Shown piece by piece: positions 37,284-44,803 of a DNA stretch of 64,000 bases. The DNA is from Synechococcus sp. C9 (GTDB lineage: Bacteria > Cyanobacteriota > Cyanobacteriia > Gloeomargaritales > Gloeomargaritaceae), in assembly GCF_022984075.1 (NCBI RefSeq), contig NZ_JALAAD010000001.1:186001-250000 (forward strand). The letters run 5' to 3'. The notes below the pieces were generated by a model. That model had not been told where the DNA came from. It made no database searches and was given only the letters and a program-made list of their open reading frames with translations. The position numbers were made by a program, and so were the translations under genes. The stretch's first letter is position 1; every line of letters starts with the position of its first letter.

Positions 37284-38370
37284 CAGTAGTGTTGAATGTC
37301 CGTAATAAAACTTAACATAAGGGGTCAGGGTTATCCTACGAGCGGCTCTACCCCTACGAGTTCCATGAAGCTACAGTGTCGGCCTATTTCTATTTGTAAA
37401 TATCGCAACTTGTCAATCAATTCATAGGTCTTATTGTGACCTATCTCCAGCAATCTTAAAATTAGATAACCAATCAATACGGCATAAATCTGTAGCCGCA
37501 CACCATTCTCATTCTTGGTAATGATTCTATCCAATTTCAAGTGCATCTTTAGTGCCTTCCAAAGCAACTCAATTCGCCAGCGCAAACGATAGGCTGAACA
37601 AATCTCTTCATCCGTCATCGAAGTCACGTTAGTCGCTAGCCTATATTCTGTGTTTTCCTCTTCATTAAAAAATTGAATTACCCGAATATCCGGATTGTCA
37701 GGTTGCAACTTCATATTATTTCTAATCCGCACAATAAACAATGTATTTCGTTTACACATTTCGTCCATTAATTTCCAGGAAGCAAAACCCCTATCCATGA
37801 TACCAACGGCATTCTCAGGTATCGTCCCAATCACAAGATGCCCAATTTTATGGTCATTAGTCTTTCCAAATATAATTGATTCGTCACCGATATTGCCCTC
37901 ATTTATATCCAGGCCAAGCGTCAATTTTACCTGCTTGTAGTGCCAGAATAATTTGCTGGTCAGGGTGATAATGGTAGAATCTAATGGGAATAAGTGCTTA
38001 AATTCACCTTGATGATGTTTAAGCCGTTTTTGCAGTTCTCTTAGGATCACTTGAAACGGCTCGGTGCTACGATGTTTACACGCCTTAGAAAACGTTGATA
38101 TGTCAACTTTAAAATTGAGATGATTCAAGAGGAAGAATAAGCCCCGCATGGTGGCGACTCTTGCATCTAAAATGAAGTGCATCCATATGAGTACAAACAA
38201 GCGAGTATCCAAGACTGGATAGTCGTTTTTGGGAAGAAGGTTCAGCAAGGGCTTGATAAGTCCCTGAATTTGTCGTCTCATAAAAATACTGTTACTCGTG
38301 GTTTCTACCAATCTAAAATACCATTTTTAGTCTCCCTTTTCCACCCTTTCGTTAACATTCAACACTACTG
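37284..38370 (-). mobile_element. IS4-family insertion sequence in kaiA
   Basis: This 1087-bp element has perfect 16-bp terminal inverted repeats (CAGTAGTGTTGAATGT on the left and its complement on the right). It is flanked by a 9-bp target duplication, CCTTGTATT, at 37275-37283 and 38371-38379. It carries one intact transposase on the minus strand, opposite to kaiA. Perfect ends, an identical duplication and an open transposase all indicate a recent, possibly still mobile insertion. Confidence 0.95.
37331..38281 (-). CDS. IS4-family DDE transposase
   Basis: This 316-residue transposase starts MRRQIQGLIKPL. The first catalytic Asp is in LFPLDSTIITL and the second in VGIMDRGFASW. The Glu lies in YRLRWRIELLWKALK, which matches the IS4 signature Y-X2-R-X3-E-X6-K exactly. 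No frameshift or stop interrupts it. An in-frame TTG ten codons upstream could extend it. It fills most of the IS. Confidence 0.92.
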   Translation of the reverse strand: MRRQIQGLIKPLLNLLPKNDYPVLDTRLFVLIWMHFILDARVATMRGLFFLLNHLNFKVDISTFSKACKHRSTEPFQVILRELQKRLKHHQGEFKHLFPLDSTIITLTSKLFWHYKQVKLTLGLDINEGNIGDESIIFGKTNDHKIGHLVIGTIPENAVGIMDRGFASWKLMDEMCKRNTLFIVRIRNNMKLQPDNPDIRVIQFFNEEENTEYRLATNVTSMTDEEICSAYRLRWRIELLWKALKMHLKLDRIITKNENGVRLQIYAVLIGYLILRLLEIGHNKTYELIDKLRYLQIEIGRHCSFMELVGVEPLVG

Positions 38371-38647
38371 CCTTGTATTATCAAATCATTTTGCTCTACT
38401 TTCGGGATGCCCCGGATGTCCACGAACGGATTGCCCAGTTCACCTACATTGCCTATATGCTGAATTTGCCGATTTCCGAGGTATTGGGGATGCATATGCA
38501 CTTTATGGATGAAATCATCAAACAATTGAAACTAGAAGGACGCAGTGAGGAGGTGGTATTGGACTATCGGCTGACGTTAATTGATGTGATTGCCCATTTG
38601 TGTGAACGGTATCGCCGTGCTATGGTCGAAGTGACGAGGGAAACACC

Positions 38648-38965
38648 ATGAATCGCACCACCAAAAAAGTCTATATTCTCAAACTGTATGTGGCGGGCAA
38701 TACCCCCAATTCCGTGCGGGCTTTAGCCACCCTGCGGGACATTTTGGCTACCGAATTTAAGGGGGTTTATACTTTGAAAGTGATTGACATTTTAGCCAAC
38801 CCCCGGCTGGCGGAGGAGGATAAAATTTTAGCCACCCCCACCCTGTCCCGGATTTTGCCCCCACCGGTGCGGCGGATCATCGGGGATTTGTCGGATCGGG
38901 AAAAGGTCTTGATCGGACTTGACCTCCTGTATGATGAATTAGTGGAAGACGAATCATCGGGTTAG
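38648..38965 (+). CDS. kaiB: Circadian clock protein KaiB
   Basis: KaiB is the fold-switching thioredoxin-like clock protein that binds phosphorylated KaiC and sequesters KaiA. The 105 residues begin [20 protein letters not shown] and contain [24 protein letters not shown] and [16 protein letters not shown], all family landmarks. The ATG overlaps the kaiA stop (ATGA), and kaiC starts two bases after its stop, so the operon order is kaiA-kaiB-kaiC. With the IS upstream, transcription of kaiBC may now depend on a promoter in or beyond the IS. Confidence 0.97.
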   Translation: MNRTTKKVYILKLYVAGNTPNSVRALATLRDILATEFKGVYTLKVIDILANPRLAEEDKILATPTLSRILPPPVRRIIGDLSDREKVLIGLDLLYDELVEDESSG

Positions 38966-38967
38966 TT

Positions 38968-40509
38968 ATGTCCGCTGGAAGCGTAATGGGTGTGCAAAAA
39001 ATTCGCACCTTAATTGAAGGATTTGATGAGGTAAGTCACGGGGGATTACCGGCGGGTCGTTGTACGATTGTCAGCGGCACCTCCGGGACGGGAAAAACGA
39101 TTTTTGCCATGCAGTTTTTATACAATGGCATCATCCATTTTGATGAACCAGGGATTTTCGTCACCTTTGAGGAGTCCCCGGAGGATATTATCAAAAACGC
39201 CCTCAGTTTTGGTTGGAATTTACAAGCCCTGATTGACCAGGGAAAGTTATTTATTTTGGATGCTTCCCCGGAGCCGGAGGGACAGCAAATTATTGGGGAA
39301 TTTGATTTATCCGCCCTGATCGCCCGGATCGAATATGCGGTGGAGAAATTCAAAGCCAAACGGGTGTCTATTGATTCGGTAACGGCGATTTTTCAGCAGT
39401 ATAGCGGTAACAATGGGGTGTCCATGATCCGCAATGAGTTATTCATCATGGTCGCCCGGTTAAAGAAATTGCAAGTTACGACGGTGATGACCACAGAACG
39501 GATTGATGAATATGGTCCCATTGCCCGGTTTGATGTGGAAGAATTTGTCTCGGATAATGTGGTAATTTTACGCAATGTTTTAGAGATGGAACGCCGCCAT
39601 CGCACGATTGAAATCCTCAAATTGCGGGGCACGACCCACATGAAGGGGGAATATCCATTTACGATTAGCCAGGATGGGGTGAATATCTTTCCTTTGGGGG
39701 CGATGCAGTTGACCCAGCGTTCTTCCAATGTGCGGGTGTCTTCCGGGATTCCCACCCTGGACGAGATGTGTGGCGGGGGCTTTTTCAAGGATTCGATTAT
39801 TTTGGCGACGGGGGCGACGGGGACGGGCAAAACCCTGTTGGTGAGCCGGTTTTTGGAAAATGCCTGTCAACGGGGGGAACGGGCGCTGTTGTTTGCCTAT
39901 GAGGAATCCCGGGCGCAATTGTCCCGCAATGCTTCTTCCTGGGGGGTGGATTTTGAGCGGTTTGAACGCCAGGGGTTGCTGAAAATTATCTGCGCCTACC
40001 CGGAATCCACTGGGTTAGAGGATCATATGCAGATTGTGCGCTCGGAAATTTCCAGTTTTCGTCCTTCCTGTTTTGCCATTGATTCCCTATCGGCGCTGGC
40101 ACGGGGGGTGAGCAATAATGCGTTTCGGCAGTTTGTGATTGGGGTGACGGGGTTTGCCAAACAGCAGGAAATTACCGGATTTTTTACGAATACGTTAGAC
40201 CAGTTTTTGGGTTCTCATTCGATTACGGAGTCCCATATTTCCACGATTACGGATACGATTTTGCTCTTGCAATATGTGGAGATTCGGGGGGAAATTTCCC
40301 GGGCGATCAATGTGTTCAAAATGCGGGGTTCTTGGCATGATAAAGGCATCCGGGAATATGTGATTACCAACCAGGGTCCAGATATTCAGGATTCCTTCCG
40401 CAACTTAGAACGGATTATCAGTGGTTCGCCCACCCGGGTGATGGTGGATGAAAAAACGGAACTTTCCCGGATCATGCGGGGGGTACAGAATCCAGAAACG
40501 CCCCTCTAG
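38968..40509 (+). CDS. kaiC: Circadian clock ATPase/kinase KaiC
   Basis: KaiC is the hexameric clock protein with two RecA-like domains, an ATPase (CI) and an autokinase/phosphatase (CII). The 513 residues contain Walker A loops GTSGTGKT (CI) and GATGTGKT (CII), and the paired catalytic glutamates (VTFEESPED in CI, AYEESRAQL in CII). The adjacent Ser-Thr phosphosites are in ESHISTITDTILL. The C-terminal A-loop and tail (GIREYVITNQGPDIQDSF to the end), which form the KaiA docking region, are intact. KaiC therefore still looks built for KaiA control even though kaiA is broken. Its 3' end overlaps the convergent cobU by 38 bp. Confidence 0.98.
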   Translation: MSAGSVMGVQKIRTLIEGFDEVSHGGLPAGRCTIVSGTSGTGKTIFAMQFLYNGIIHFDEPGIFVTFEESPEDIIKNALSFGWNLQALIDQGKLFILDASPEPEGQQIIGEFDLSALIARIEYAVEKFKAKRVSIDSVTAIFQQYSGNNGVSMIRNELFIMVARLKKLQVTTVMTTERIDEYGPIARFDVEEFVSDNVVILRNVLEMERRHRTIEILKLRGTTHMKGEYPFTISQDGVNIFPLGAMQLTQRSSNVRVSSGIPTLDEMCGGGFFKDSIILATGATGTGKTLLVSRFLENACQRGERALLFAYEESRAQLSRNASSWGVDFERFERQGLLKIICAYPESTGLEDHMQIVRSEISSFRPSCFAIDSLSALARGVSNNAFRQFVIGVTGFAKQQEITGFFTNTLDQFLGSHSITESHISTITDTILLLQYVEIRGEISRAINVFKMRGSWHDKGIREYVITNQGPDIQDSFRNLERIISGSPTRVMVDEKTELSRIMRGVQNPETPL

Positions 40510-41041
40510 GCACGGGTTGCCCTAATTCAGTGAGGTTGATTGCCCACCCCCCGGTGACGAGGTACACCTGGTCAGCGATGGCACCAATTGCCTGCACCAA
40601 TTCTCCCAAACGATCCCGAAATGAACGCCCGGAAGGATAGGCGGGCACCACCCCCCAACCTACTTCTTCGGCGACCAAAATGATCGGGGTAGAAATGGTT
40701 TTTAAGGCAGTCAGCAATTGGGTTTCTAGGGTGAGCCATTCGGAGGGATTTAATGCTAAAAATTCTGCCACCCAAGTCCCCAGGGAATCCACCAATAAAC
40801 AGGTATCGGGCGGCGGATTGTGGCAAAGGGCGACCAAATCCAGAGGCGGTTCCAGGGTACGCCAGTGGGCGGGTCGTCGCTGTTGGTGGTGGCGAATCCG
40901 GTTTTGCCATTCCGGGTCGTCGGGGGCGGGGTGACTGGTGGCGACGTAAATGACGGGTAATTGCGAGCAGTGCGCCAGATGTTCCGCCCAGCGGCTTTTG
41001 CCGGAGCGACTAGGACCGGTGACCAGGGTGATCGGGCAGGG
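40472..41041 (-). CDS. cobU: Adenosylcobinamide kinase / adenosylcobinamide-phosphate guanylyltransferase
   Basis: CobU/CobP phosphorylates adenosylcobinamide and adds GMP, activating it for attachment of the lower ligand in cobalamin or pseudocobalamin synthesis. The 189 residues start with the P-loop VTGPSRSGKSRWAEHLA, followed by VIYVATSHPAPDDPEWQ and the R-X-H-X2-R nucleotide site in RIRHHQQRRPAHW. DTCLLVDSLGTWVAE and VAEEVGWGVVPAYPSGR complete the family pattern. The ATG at MPCPITLV is preferred over one 16 codons upstream. Other cobalamin genes of the window (cbiD, cobA) are about 14 kb away. Confidence 0.92.
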   Translation of the reverse strand, partial: PCPITLVTGPSRSGKSRWAEHLAHCSQLPVIYVATSHPAPDDPEWQNRIRHHQQRRPAHWRTLEPPLDLVALCHNPPPDTCLLVDSLGTWVAEFLALNPSEWLTLETQLLTALKTISTPIILVAEEVGWGVVPAYPSGRSFRDRLGELVQAIGAIADQVYLVTGGWAINLTELGQPVPRGAFLDSVPPA

Positions 41042-41224
41042 CATGGGGGATTGTGAACTTGGGATCGATCTAATCTTAAGTTGGGGCAAGCATGGGTCAA
41101 AAAGCTGACGACCGCAATCTGCCCAAATTTATTTTTATCCCCCATCCCTCTTGCCATTCTTTTGGATGGGTTCTGAGGCGCATTTTGAACATTCAATCAT
41201 TCATGCTCCCACTGGGCAACGCCT

Positions 41225-41842
41225 TTATTTATTGACCTGCGCCAAAAATGCTTTCACCAAATTTTCCTTTTCAGATTCTGATAGCTGATTATTGGGATTT
41301 GAATAAATACGAATTTCCGTAAACCGGTCATTTTTCACTTGTGTTCCCGATGACTGAAATCCATTGCCCCAACGGGCAGGAGGCTTGAGCAACGGTGAAA
41401 AACTATTTTCTTTGGGACGATAAACATCATGTAAAATGACGTAATTTCGCTCCGAAACTGTTATTTGTTTGTGAAAGGGAAAAATGGATTGGGGTTCCTC
41501 GGCAAGGGTTCTGTCCCTGGTGTAAGCAATCAAAATTACTGGCGATGGATTGGTGGAAGCGTCTATGGTAAATTCCCGGGAACTGTAACCATACCACAGT
41601 GCCACGCCAGCCAAGAACACAACTTCTACAGTGGAAAGTAGCACTAACGGCACTGTCATTGAAAGCCATCGGTCCAGTCCCCAAAGTCCCCCTAAAATGG
41701 CAATGCCAATCAATAGATATATGCCGCCAATCGCTGACACGGAATCTCGGCTCAGGAGGTAAAGCGCATAGGGCAATCCTATCGCCATGAGCAACGGACA
41801 CAGGACAGAGAAAATAGTTACCCTTTGGAAGAATAGATTCAT
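41225..41842 (-). CDS. Membrane protein of unknown function
   Basis: This encodes 205 residues with three hydrophobic helices in the first 85 (ILGGLWGLDRWLSM lies between two of them), then a polar domain of about 120 residues with the stretches ITVSERNYVILHDVY and FTEIRIYSNPNNQLSESEKE. No family recognised. Its ATG overlaps the stop codon of a truncated upstream frame (ATGA), which shows that it was once the second gene of an operon whose first gene has been cut by a repeat element. Confidence 0.7.
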   Translation of the reverse strand: MNLFFQRVTIFSVLCPLLMAIGLPYALYLLSRDSVSAIGGIYLLIGIAILGGLWGLDRWLSMTVPLVLLSTVEVVFLAGVALWYGYSSREFTIDASTNPSPVILIAYTRDRTLAEEPQSIFPFHKQITVSERNYVILHDVYRPKENSFSPLLKPPARWGNGFQSSGTQVKNDRFTEIRIYSNPNNQLSESEKENLVKAFLAQVNK

Positions 41843-41986
41843 TTGGCAGTGACCCCTAGGGTGGACTTAGAAAGGTTGGGTTTTTCGTCTTCAAAAATAA
41901 CATGAATCTCCAAAAACTCCCTTCCTCTCACCGTAACCACTAGGTTGTTAGTGGTACCCGAAGTTATCTCTTTACCGTTACCATAA
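41839..41986 (-). pseudogene. 3' fragment of a gene cut by a dispersed repeat
   Basis: Reading on the minus strand from the repeat boundary, the frame is open for 48 codons (NNLVVTVRGREFLEIHVIFE to LSKSTLGVTAK) and ends at a TGA that overlaps the next gene's ATG. No start codon of its own is seen in frame. The 110-bp repeat element at 41987-42096 removed or separated the 5' part. The original product is unknown. Confidence 0.6.
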
Positions 41987-42096
41987 GGACACCTCTATTT
42001 ATTCACAACGATACAAAATTATCTCGCTGGAACCCTTATATTCAGGAGAACCAGAGATGGGGGCTACGCCCCTGCGACCTATTTTTAGAGGTGTCC
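41987..42096. repeat. Dispersed repeat with GGACACCTCTA ends and ATAA target duplication
   Basis: This 110-bp element has inverted ends GGACACCTCTATTTATTC and TATTTTTAGAGGTGTCC, a core GATGGGGGCTACGCCCCTGCG, and identical ATAA on both sides (41983-41986 and 42097-42100). It is the clearest complete member of this end type in the window. It has no coding capacity. Confidence 0.8.
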
Positions 42097-42120
42097 ATAA
42101 TTTATTTTTTTGATCCACTC

Positions 42121-42217
42121 TAGCAATCCTACTTGATTTACAAACAAAAATTTTCCAAAACCAAGGACCGGGGCGGTGCCCCTGCAACCCCTGTTCCATT
42201 TTCATTTAGGATTGCTA
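42121..42217. repeat. Dispersed palindromic repeat, TAGCAATCC-ended
   Basis: This 97-bp copy starts TAGCAATCCTACTTGATTTA and ends TTCATTTAGGATTGCTA, with a core GGGGCGGTGCCCCTGCAACC. Here the outer TA is the only flank shared by both sides, which supports TA as the target duplication. From 42218 to 42403 I see nothing further that I can name. Confidence 0.8.
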
Positions 42218-42403
42218 CAGATGGGGTTTGAGCCGCATTTTAGACATTTATAGTCGTTTCACAAGAAAATGCAACACTTTGAGGCACTGGTAATCACTGC
42301 ATCCCCTTCTAGGACAGGGTTTGCAGGTAAAGGCGAATGTCGCAAACTTGTTTGAAATTACTACAATCCTGGGCTAATCCCATAGGCAACGCTGAAAATT
42401 TGA

Positions 42404-42484
42404 TGCGGATGGCGAGACTCGAACTCGCAAGGCGAAGCCACACGCCCCTCAAACGTGCGCGTATACCAATTCCGCCACATCCGC
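42404..42484 (-). tRNA. tRNA-Leu (anticodon GAG)
   Basis: On the minus strand the sequence folds as a class II tRNA. The acceptor stem is GCGGATG / CATCCGC. A D arm is present, and the anticodon stem CACGT / GCGTG closes a loop TTGAGGG with anticodon GAG. A long variable arm (GGCTTCGCC) and T arm GCGAG-TTCGAGT-CTCGC follow. The discriminator is A. The 3' CCA is not encoded. It reads CUC and CUU leucine codons. Confidence 0.93.
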
Positions 42485-42486
42485 AT

Positions 42487-43107
42487 TCAGAGCTTTAGTT
42501 TAGCATGGGCAAAAAGCACCTGCCCTGCCTCCGCCGCCGTGCGCCCAAAACTAAAGATACCGTCCTGGTGACCCGCCATGACAAAGCAATTGCGCTCAAA
42601 GGGGTCATGGGGGTAGAGTGCCCGGATCGCCTGCGCCATCGCCTGGGTGCCGTAGGGAATCTCCGGGGGGGTGCGGGGCATCTCCGGCTGTTGCAGTAAC
42701 TGCGTCCAGAGGGTGGGGCAGTGAATATGAAACACGACCTGAATCCGGGGGTCCAGTTGGTAGATTGCCCAGTGGGTGGGGGCTTCGCTACTGGCACAGG
42801 TAGAACCGATGACGGTGAGGGTATGGGTCGCCGGGTCGTAATCGGTCACCAGTACATAATCAGCACAAGTTAATTTTGTCCGATGCGCCACCTGGGTCGC
42901 CGTGATCACCAACCCGCCTTGGGGATGGCGTTGGCTGACATTCCCATAGCTCACCCCGTCCGGGTACTGCCCCAACCACCCCTGTTGGTGTAACCGTTGC
43001 CGCCAGGATTCCAAAAGCTGGAGGTCTGCCCAGTCCAGGGGCGCACCTGGTTGATGAACCACCCGGTATTTGACGACCCCTTCCCGATCAGCAGTCCTAG
43101 CTCCCAA
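42487..43107 (-). CDS. Class II aldolase/adducin-family protein
   Basis: This protein of about 206 residues has the class II aldolase fold, metal-dependent enzymes acting on sugar phosphates or related compounds. Visible features are the SYGNVSQRHPQGGLVITATQ substrate region, a zinc-binding His-X-His (FHIHCPTLW), and the third metal histidine in VMAGHQDGIFSFG. Cyanobacterial relatives start shortly before an EGxIKY-like motif, here EGVVKY, so I place the start at the TTG at 43107; a TTG at 43143 is the alternative. Either start overlaps the upstream transporter gene. The reaction is not known. Confidence 0.75.
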   Translation of the reverse strand: MGARTADREGVVKYRVVHQPGAPLDWADLQLLESWRQRLHQQGWLGQYPDGVSYGNVSQRHPQGGLVITATQVAHRTKLTCADYVLVTDYDPATHTLTVIGSTCASSEAPTHWAIYQLDPRIQVVFHIHCPTLWTQLLQQPEMPRTPPEIPYGTQAMAQAIRALYPHDPFERNCFVMAGHQDGIFSFGRTAAEAGQVLFAHAKLKL

Positions 43108-43705
43108 TGCCCTGCGCTCCTTGCACCAATTTCCACATCCCAAATCCCATCAGCACCACTGCCGCCGTGACATTTACCCACCGCTGGGGAAATTTCGCCC
43201 GGGTGTTTTGCCCCAGCCATTGTCCCAGGGAGATGGGCAGGATGCTAAAGACAAACATCAGGAGCGTCATCCGCCCCGGGTCAAAGCCCGCCAGTCCCGC
43301 CCCAACCCCACCGGCTAAATTGCTAACGGCAGTCCCCAACCCCACCGCCCCCGCTTCCCGGTAGGAAACCCGTACTGGTACCACCGGCGGGAACCCATCC
43401 TCCACCTGTGCCTCCACCGATTGTTCTGCTAAATAAACTTCCCAAACGGTCAACATTCCCAAGGTTAAAAAAGCCAAACCCCCCAGCAATTCCCCTACGG
43501 ATTCACTCAAAAATTGGCGCAGAAAATCCCCAGCCAGTACTGAAAAAAACGTAGCAGACGCATTACATATTGCAATCATCAAATTGCCCAGAAAATTGAT
43601 CCGTCTGCCCCGTAGCCCATAGGTGGTGCCAATAATCAAATTGTCAATATTCGTCGCCACTCCTAAGAGCAAGTAGGTCAATACCATGGGTATCCCATTC
43701 ATCAT
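43097..43705 (-). CDS. MntP/YtaF-like membrane transporter (copy 2)
   Basis: This 202-residue protein has six predicted helices in two inverted halves. The first helix contains LLLGVATNIDNLIIGTTYGL with a buried Asp, and the second half opens with GTAVSNLAGGVGAGLAG. This is the layout of the MntP/YtaF family, which includes manganese exporters. A charged loop of about 30 residues separates the halves. An AGGAG box precedes the first ATG. It follows a related gene by 122 bp and overlaps the class II aldolase gene. The metal specificity is not visible from sequence. Confidence 0.8.
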   Translation of the reverse strand: MMNGIPMVLTYLLLGVATNIDNLIIGTTYGLRGRRINFLGNLMIAICNASATFFSVLAGDFLRQFLSESVGELLGGLAFLTLGMLTVWEVYLAEQSVEAQVEDGFPPVVPVRVSYREAGAVGLGTAVSNLAGGVGAGLAGFDPGRMTLLMFVFSILPISLGQWLGQNTRAKFPQRWVNVTAAVVLMGFGMWKLVQGAQGIGS

Positions 43706-43827
43706 TAGGTCTCCTGGTTTAAGTTAGGTCATCGTCACTGCTAATACTTGTATCTGACTGCCATTTTAGCCAAAGCGGTTAGGAAATCCCCATTCAGGGA
43801 AAATTCCCCAGTGAATAACTATTTTGC

Positions 43828-44421
43828 TTAGGACATCACCCCCCCGATCAATTTCCAAATGCCAAACCCGGTAAGCACGGGAGCGGCTGTGATATTTGCC
43901 CACCGCTGGGGAAATTTAGAGGCGGTATGTTGACCAATCCATTGCCCCAGGGAAATGGGTAAAATGCTGAAAGTAAACATTAAAAGGGTCATCCGCACCA
44001 CCTCAAATCCTGCTAAGCCCGCCCCCACGCCCCCGGCGATATTGGTCACACTCAACCCCAACCCCAGACCCAAGGCTTCCTGGCGAGATACTCGGACATA
44101 GCCGGATTTAATATTGTCCGGTGGTGCTTCCCCCTCTGCCTCGAGTTCTTGATCCATCATGTAGGTTTCTGCAATCGTCAAAAAACCCAACGTCAAAAAG
44201 ACCAATCCACCCAACAATTCCCCCACCTGGGCGGTCAAAAATTGCCGTAAAAAATCCCCGATCAATACTGAAATAAAGGTAACCGCCCCATTCAGGGAGC
44301 CAATCATCACATTGTTGACAAAATCAATCCGGTGCCGCTTGAGACCATAGGTCGTGCCGATGATCATATTGTCAATGTTGGTGGCGACCCCCAAGAGCAG
44401 GTAAGCAACAACTTCATTCAT
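43828..44421 (-). CDS. MntP/YtaF-like membrane transporter (copy 1)
   Basis: This 197-residue protein is similar along its whole length to the downstream copy. It has LLLGVATNIDNMIIGTTYGL at the start, GDFLRQFLTAQVGELLGGLVFLTLG in the middle of the first half, and SVTNIAGGVGAGLAGFEVVRMTL in the second (shared anchors: NIDN, GELLGGL, AGGVGAGLAG, LPISLGQW). Six helices are predicted. A GGAG box and a TATAAT-like -10 sequence lie upstream, so this gene probably heads the unit with copy 2 and the aldolase-like gene. Confidence 0.82.
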   Translation of the reverse strand: MNEVVAYLLLGVATNIDNMIIGTTYGLKRHRIDFVNNVMIGSLNGAVTFISVLIGDFLRQFLTAQVGELLGGLVFLTLGFLTIAETYMMDQELEAEGEAPPDNIKSGYVRVSRQEALGLGLGLSVTNIAGGVGAGLAGFEVVRMTLLMFTFSILPISLGQWIGQHTASKFPQRWANITAAPVLTGFGIWKLIGGVMS

Positions 44422-44803
44422 GGCACGACTCCTACAGCAAAATTAGTCAATTCCTGGCAAATTATACCCCTTTTTTGAACAAAAACTAGATTAGCTTGAT
44501 TTATTATTCTGGCTTGGAATAACCGATAAAAAACTATTTCCGAGAATTTGCCAGATTGCCAGTATTTATACAAAGTAATTACCAAAATTTTTGAATTAAA
44601 CCCAAAACTATTGGTGCAGTTTTATGACGACAGGTGATTGAAAACCAGTGGATAACCAGGATTTATAAGTTTTTTTACCGATTGAGAATCGTTCTATGAC
44701 TGTGTCTTTCCCTGGCTATACATCCGATGGCAAGGGGCATCCCTCGCTTCACCCGCATGGGTACGTTAAGATCAAAGAAAAGTAAATTTTTGTAACAAAA
44801 ATC
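44422..44803. other. Intergenic region between divergent genes
   Basis: In this 382-bp AT-rich gap the only signal I trust is a TATAAT on the minus strand at 44461-44466, 40 bp before the MntP-like ATG; its -35 is weak. I see no yybP-ykoY-type manganese riboswitch and no small gene. The crtD-like gene starts at the right edge. Confidence 0.4.

Larger units (their letters stand above)
37154..38651 (+). pseudogene. kaiA: kaiA, interrupted by an IS4-family element
   Basis: KaiA stimulates KaiC autophosphorylation by binding the KaiC tail. The 5' part (37154-37283, MDFSAVSTCILPT to QLRTLY) ends in the insertion sequence, and the 3' part resumes after the second copy of the target duplication, at 38380. 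Joining them without the IS and one 9-bp repeat gives a 133-residue frame with no other defect. It ends in [41 protein letters not shown], a clear KaiA C-terminal domain; this stretch is quoted only to show the family, key residues being LEGRSE and LDYRLTLID. A TTG at 38373 could restart a 92-residue remnant that lacks the start of the first helix. Its stop overlaps the kaiB ATG. Confidence 0.9.

Noticed and set aside
38177-38512. A 111-codon plus-strand frame spanning the IS end and kaiA
   Set aside because: It is in a different frame from kaiA and runs antisense to the transposase, so it is a chance frame created by the insertion.
42330-42360. GCGAATGTCGCAAACTTGTTT near tRNA-Leu as a second Tn7-like end
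   Set aside because: It has no tandem 20-bp units and no TGT terminus matching the glmS-proximal end.
43828-44640. Manganese (yybP-ykoY) riboswitch before the MntP-like pair
   Set aside because: I looked for the conserved loops upstream of the ATG and did not find them; only a plain promoter-like -10 is visible.
44690-44705. Fur-box-like palindrome AGAATCGTTCT
   Set aside because: Only four of seven half-site positions agree across the dyad, too weak to claim.
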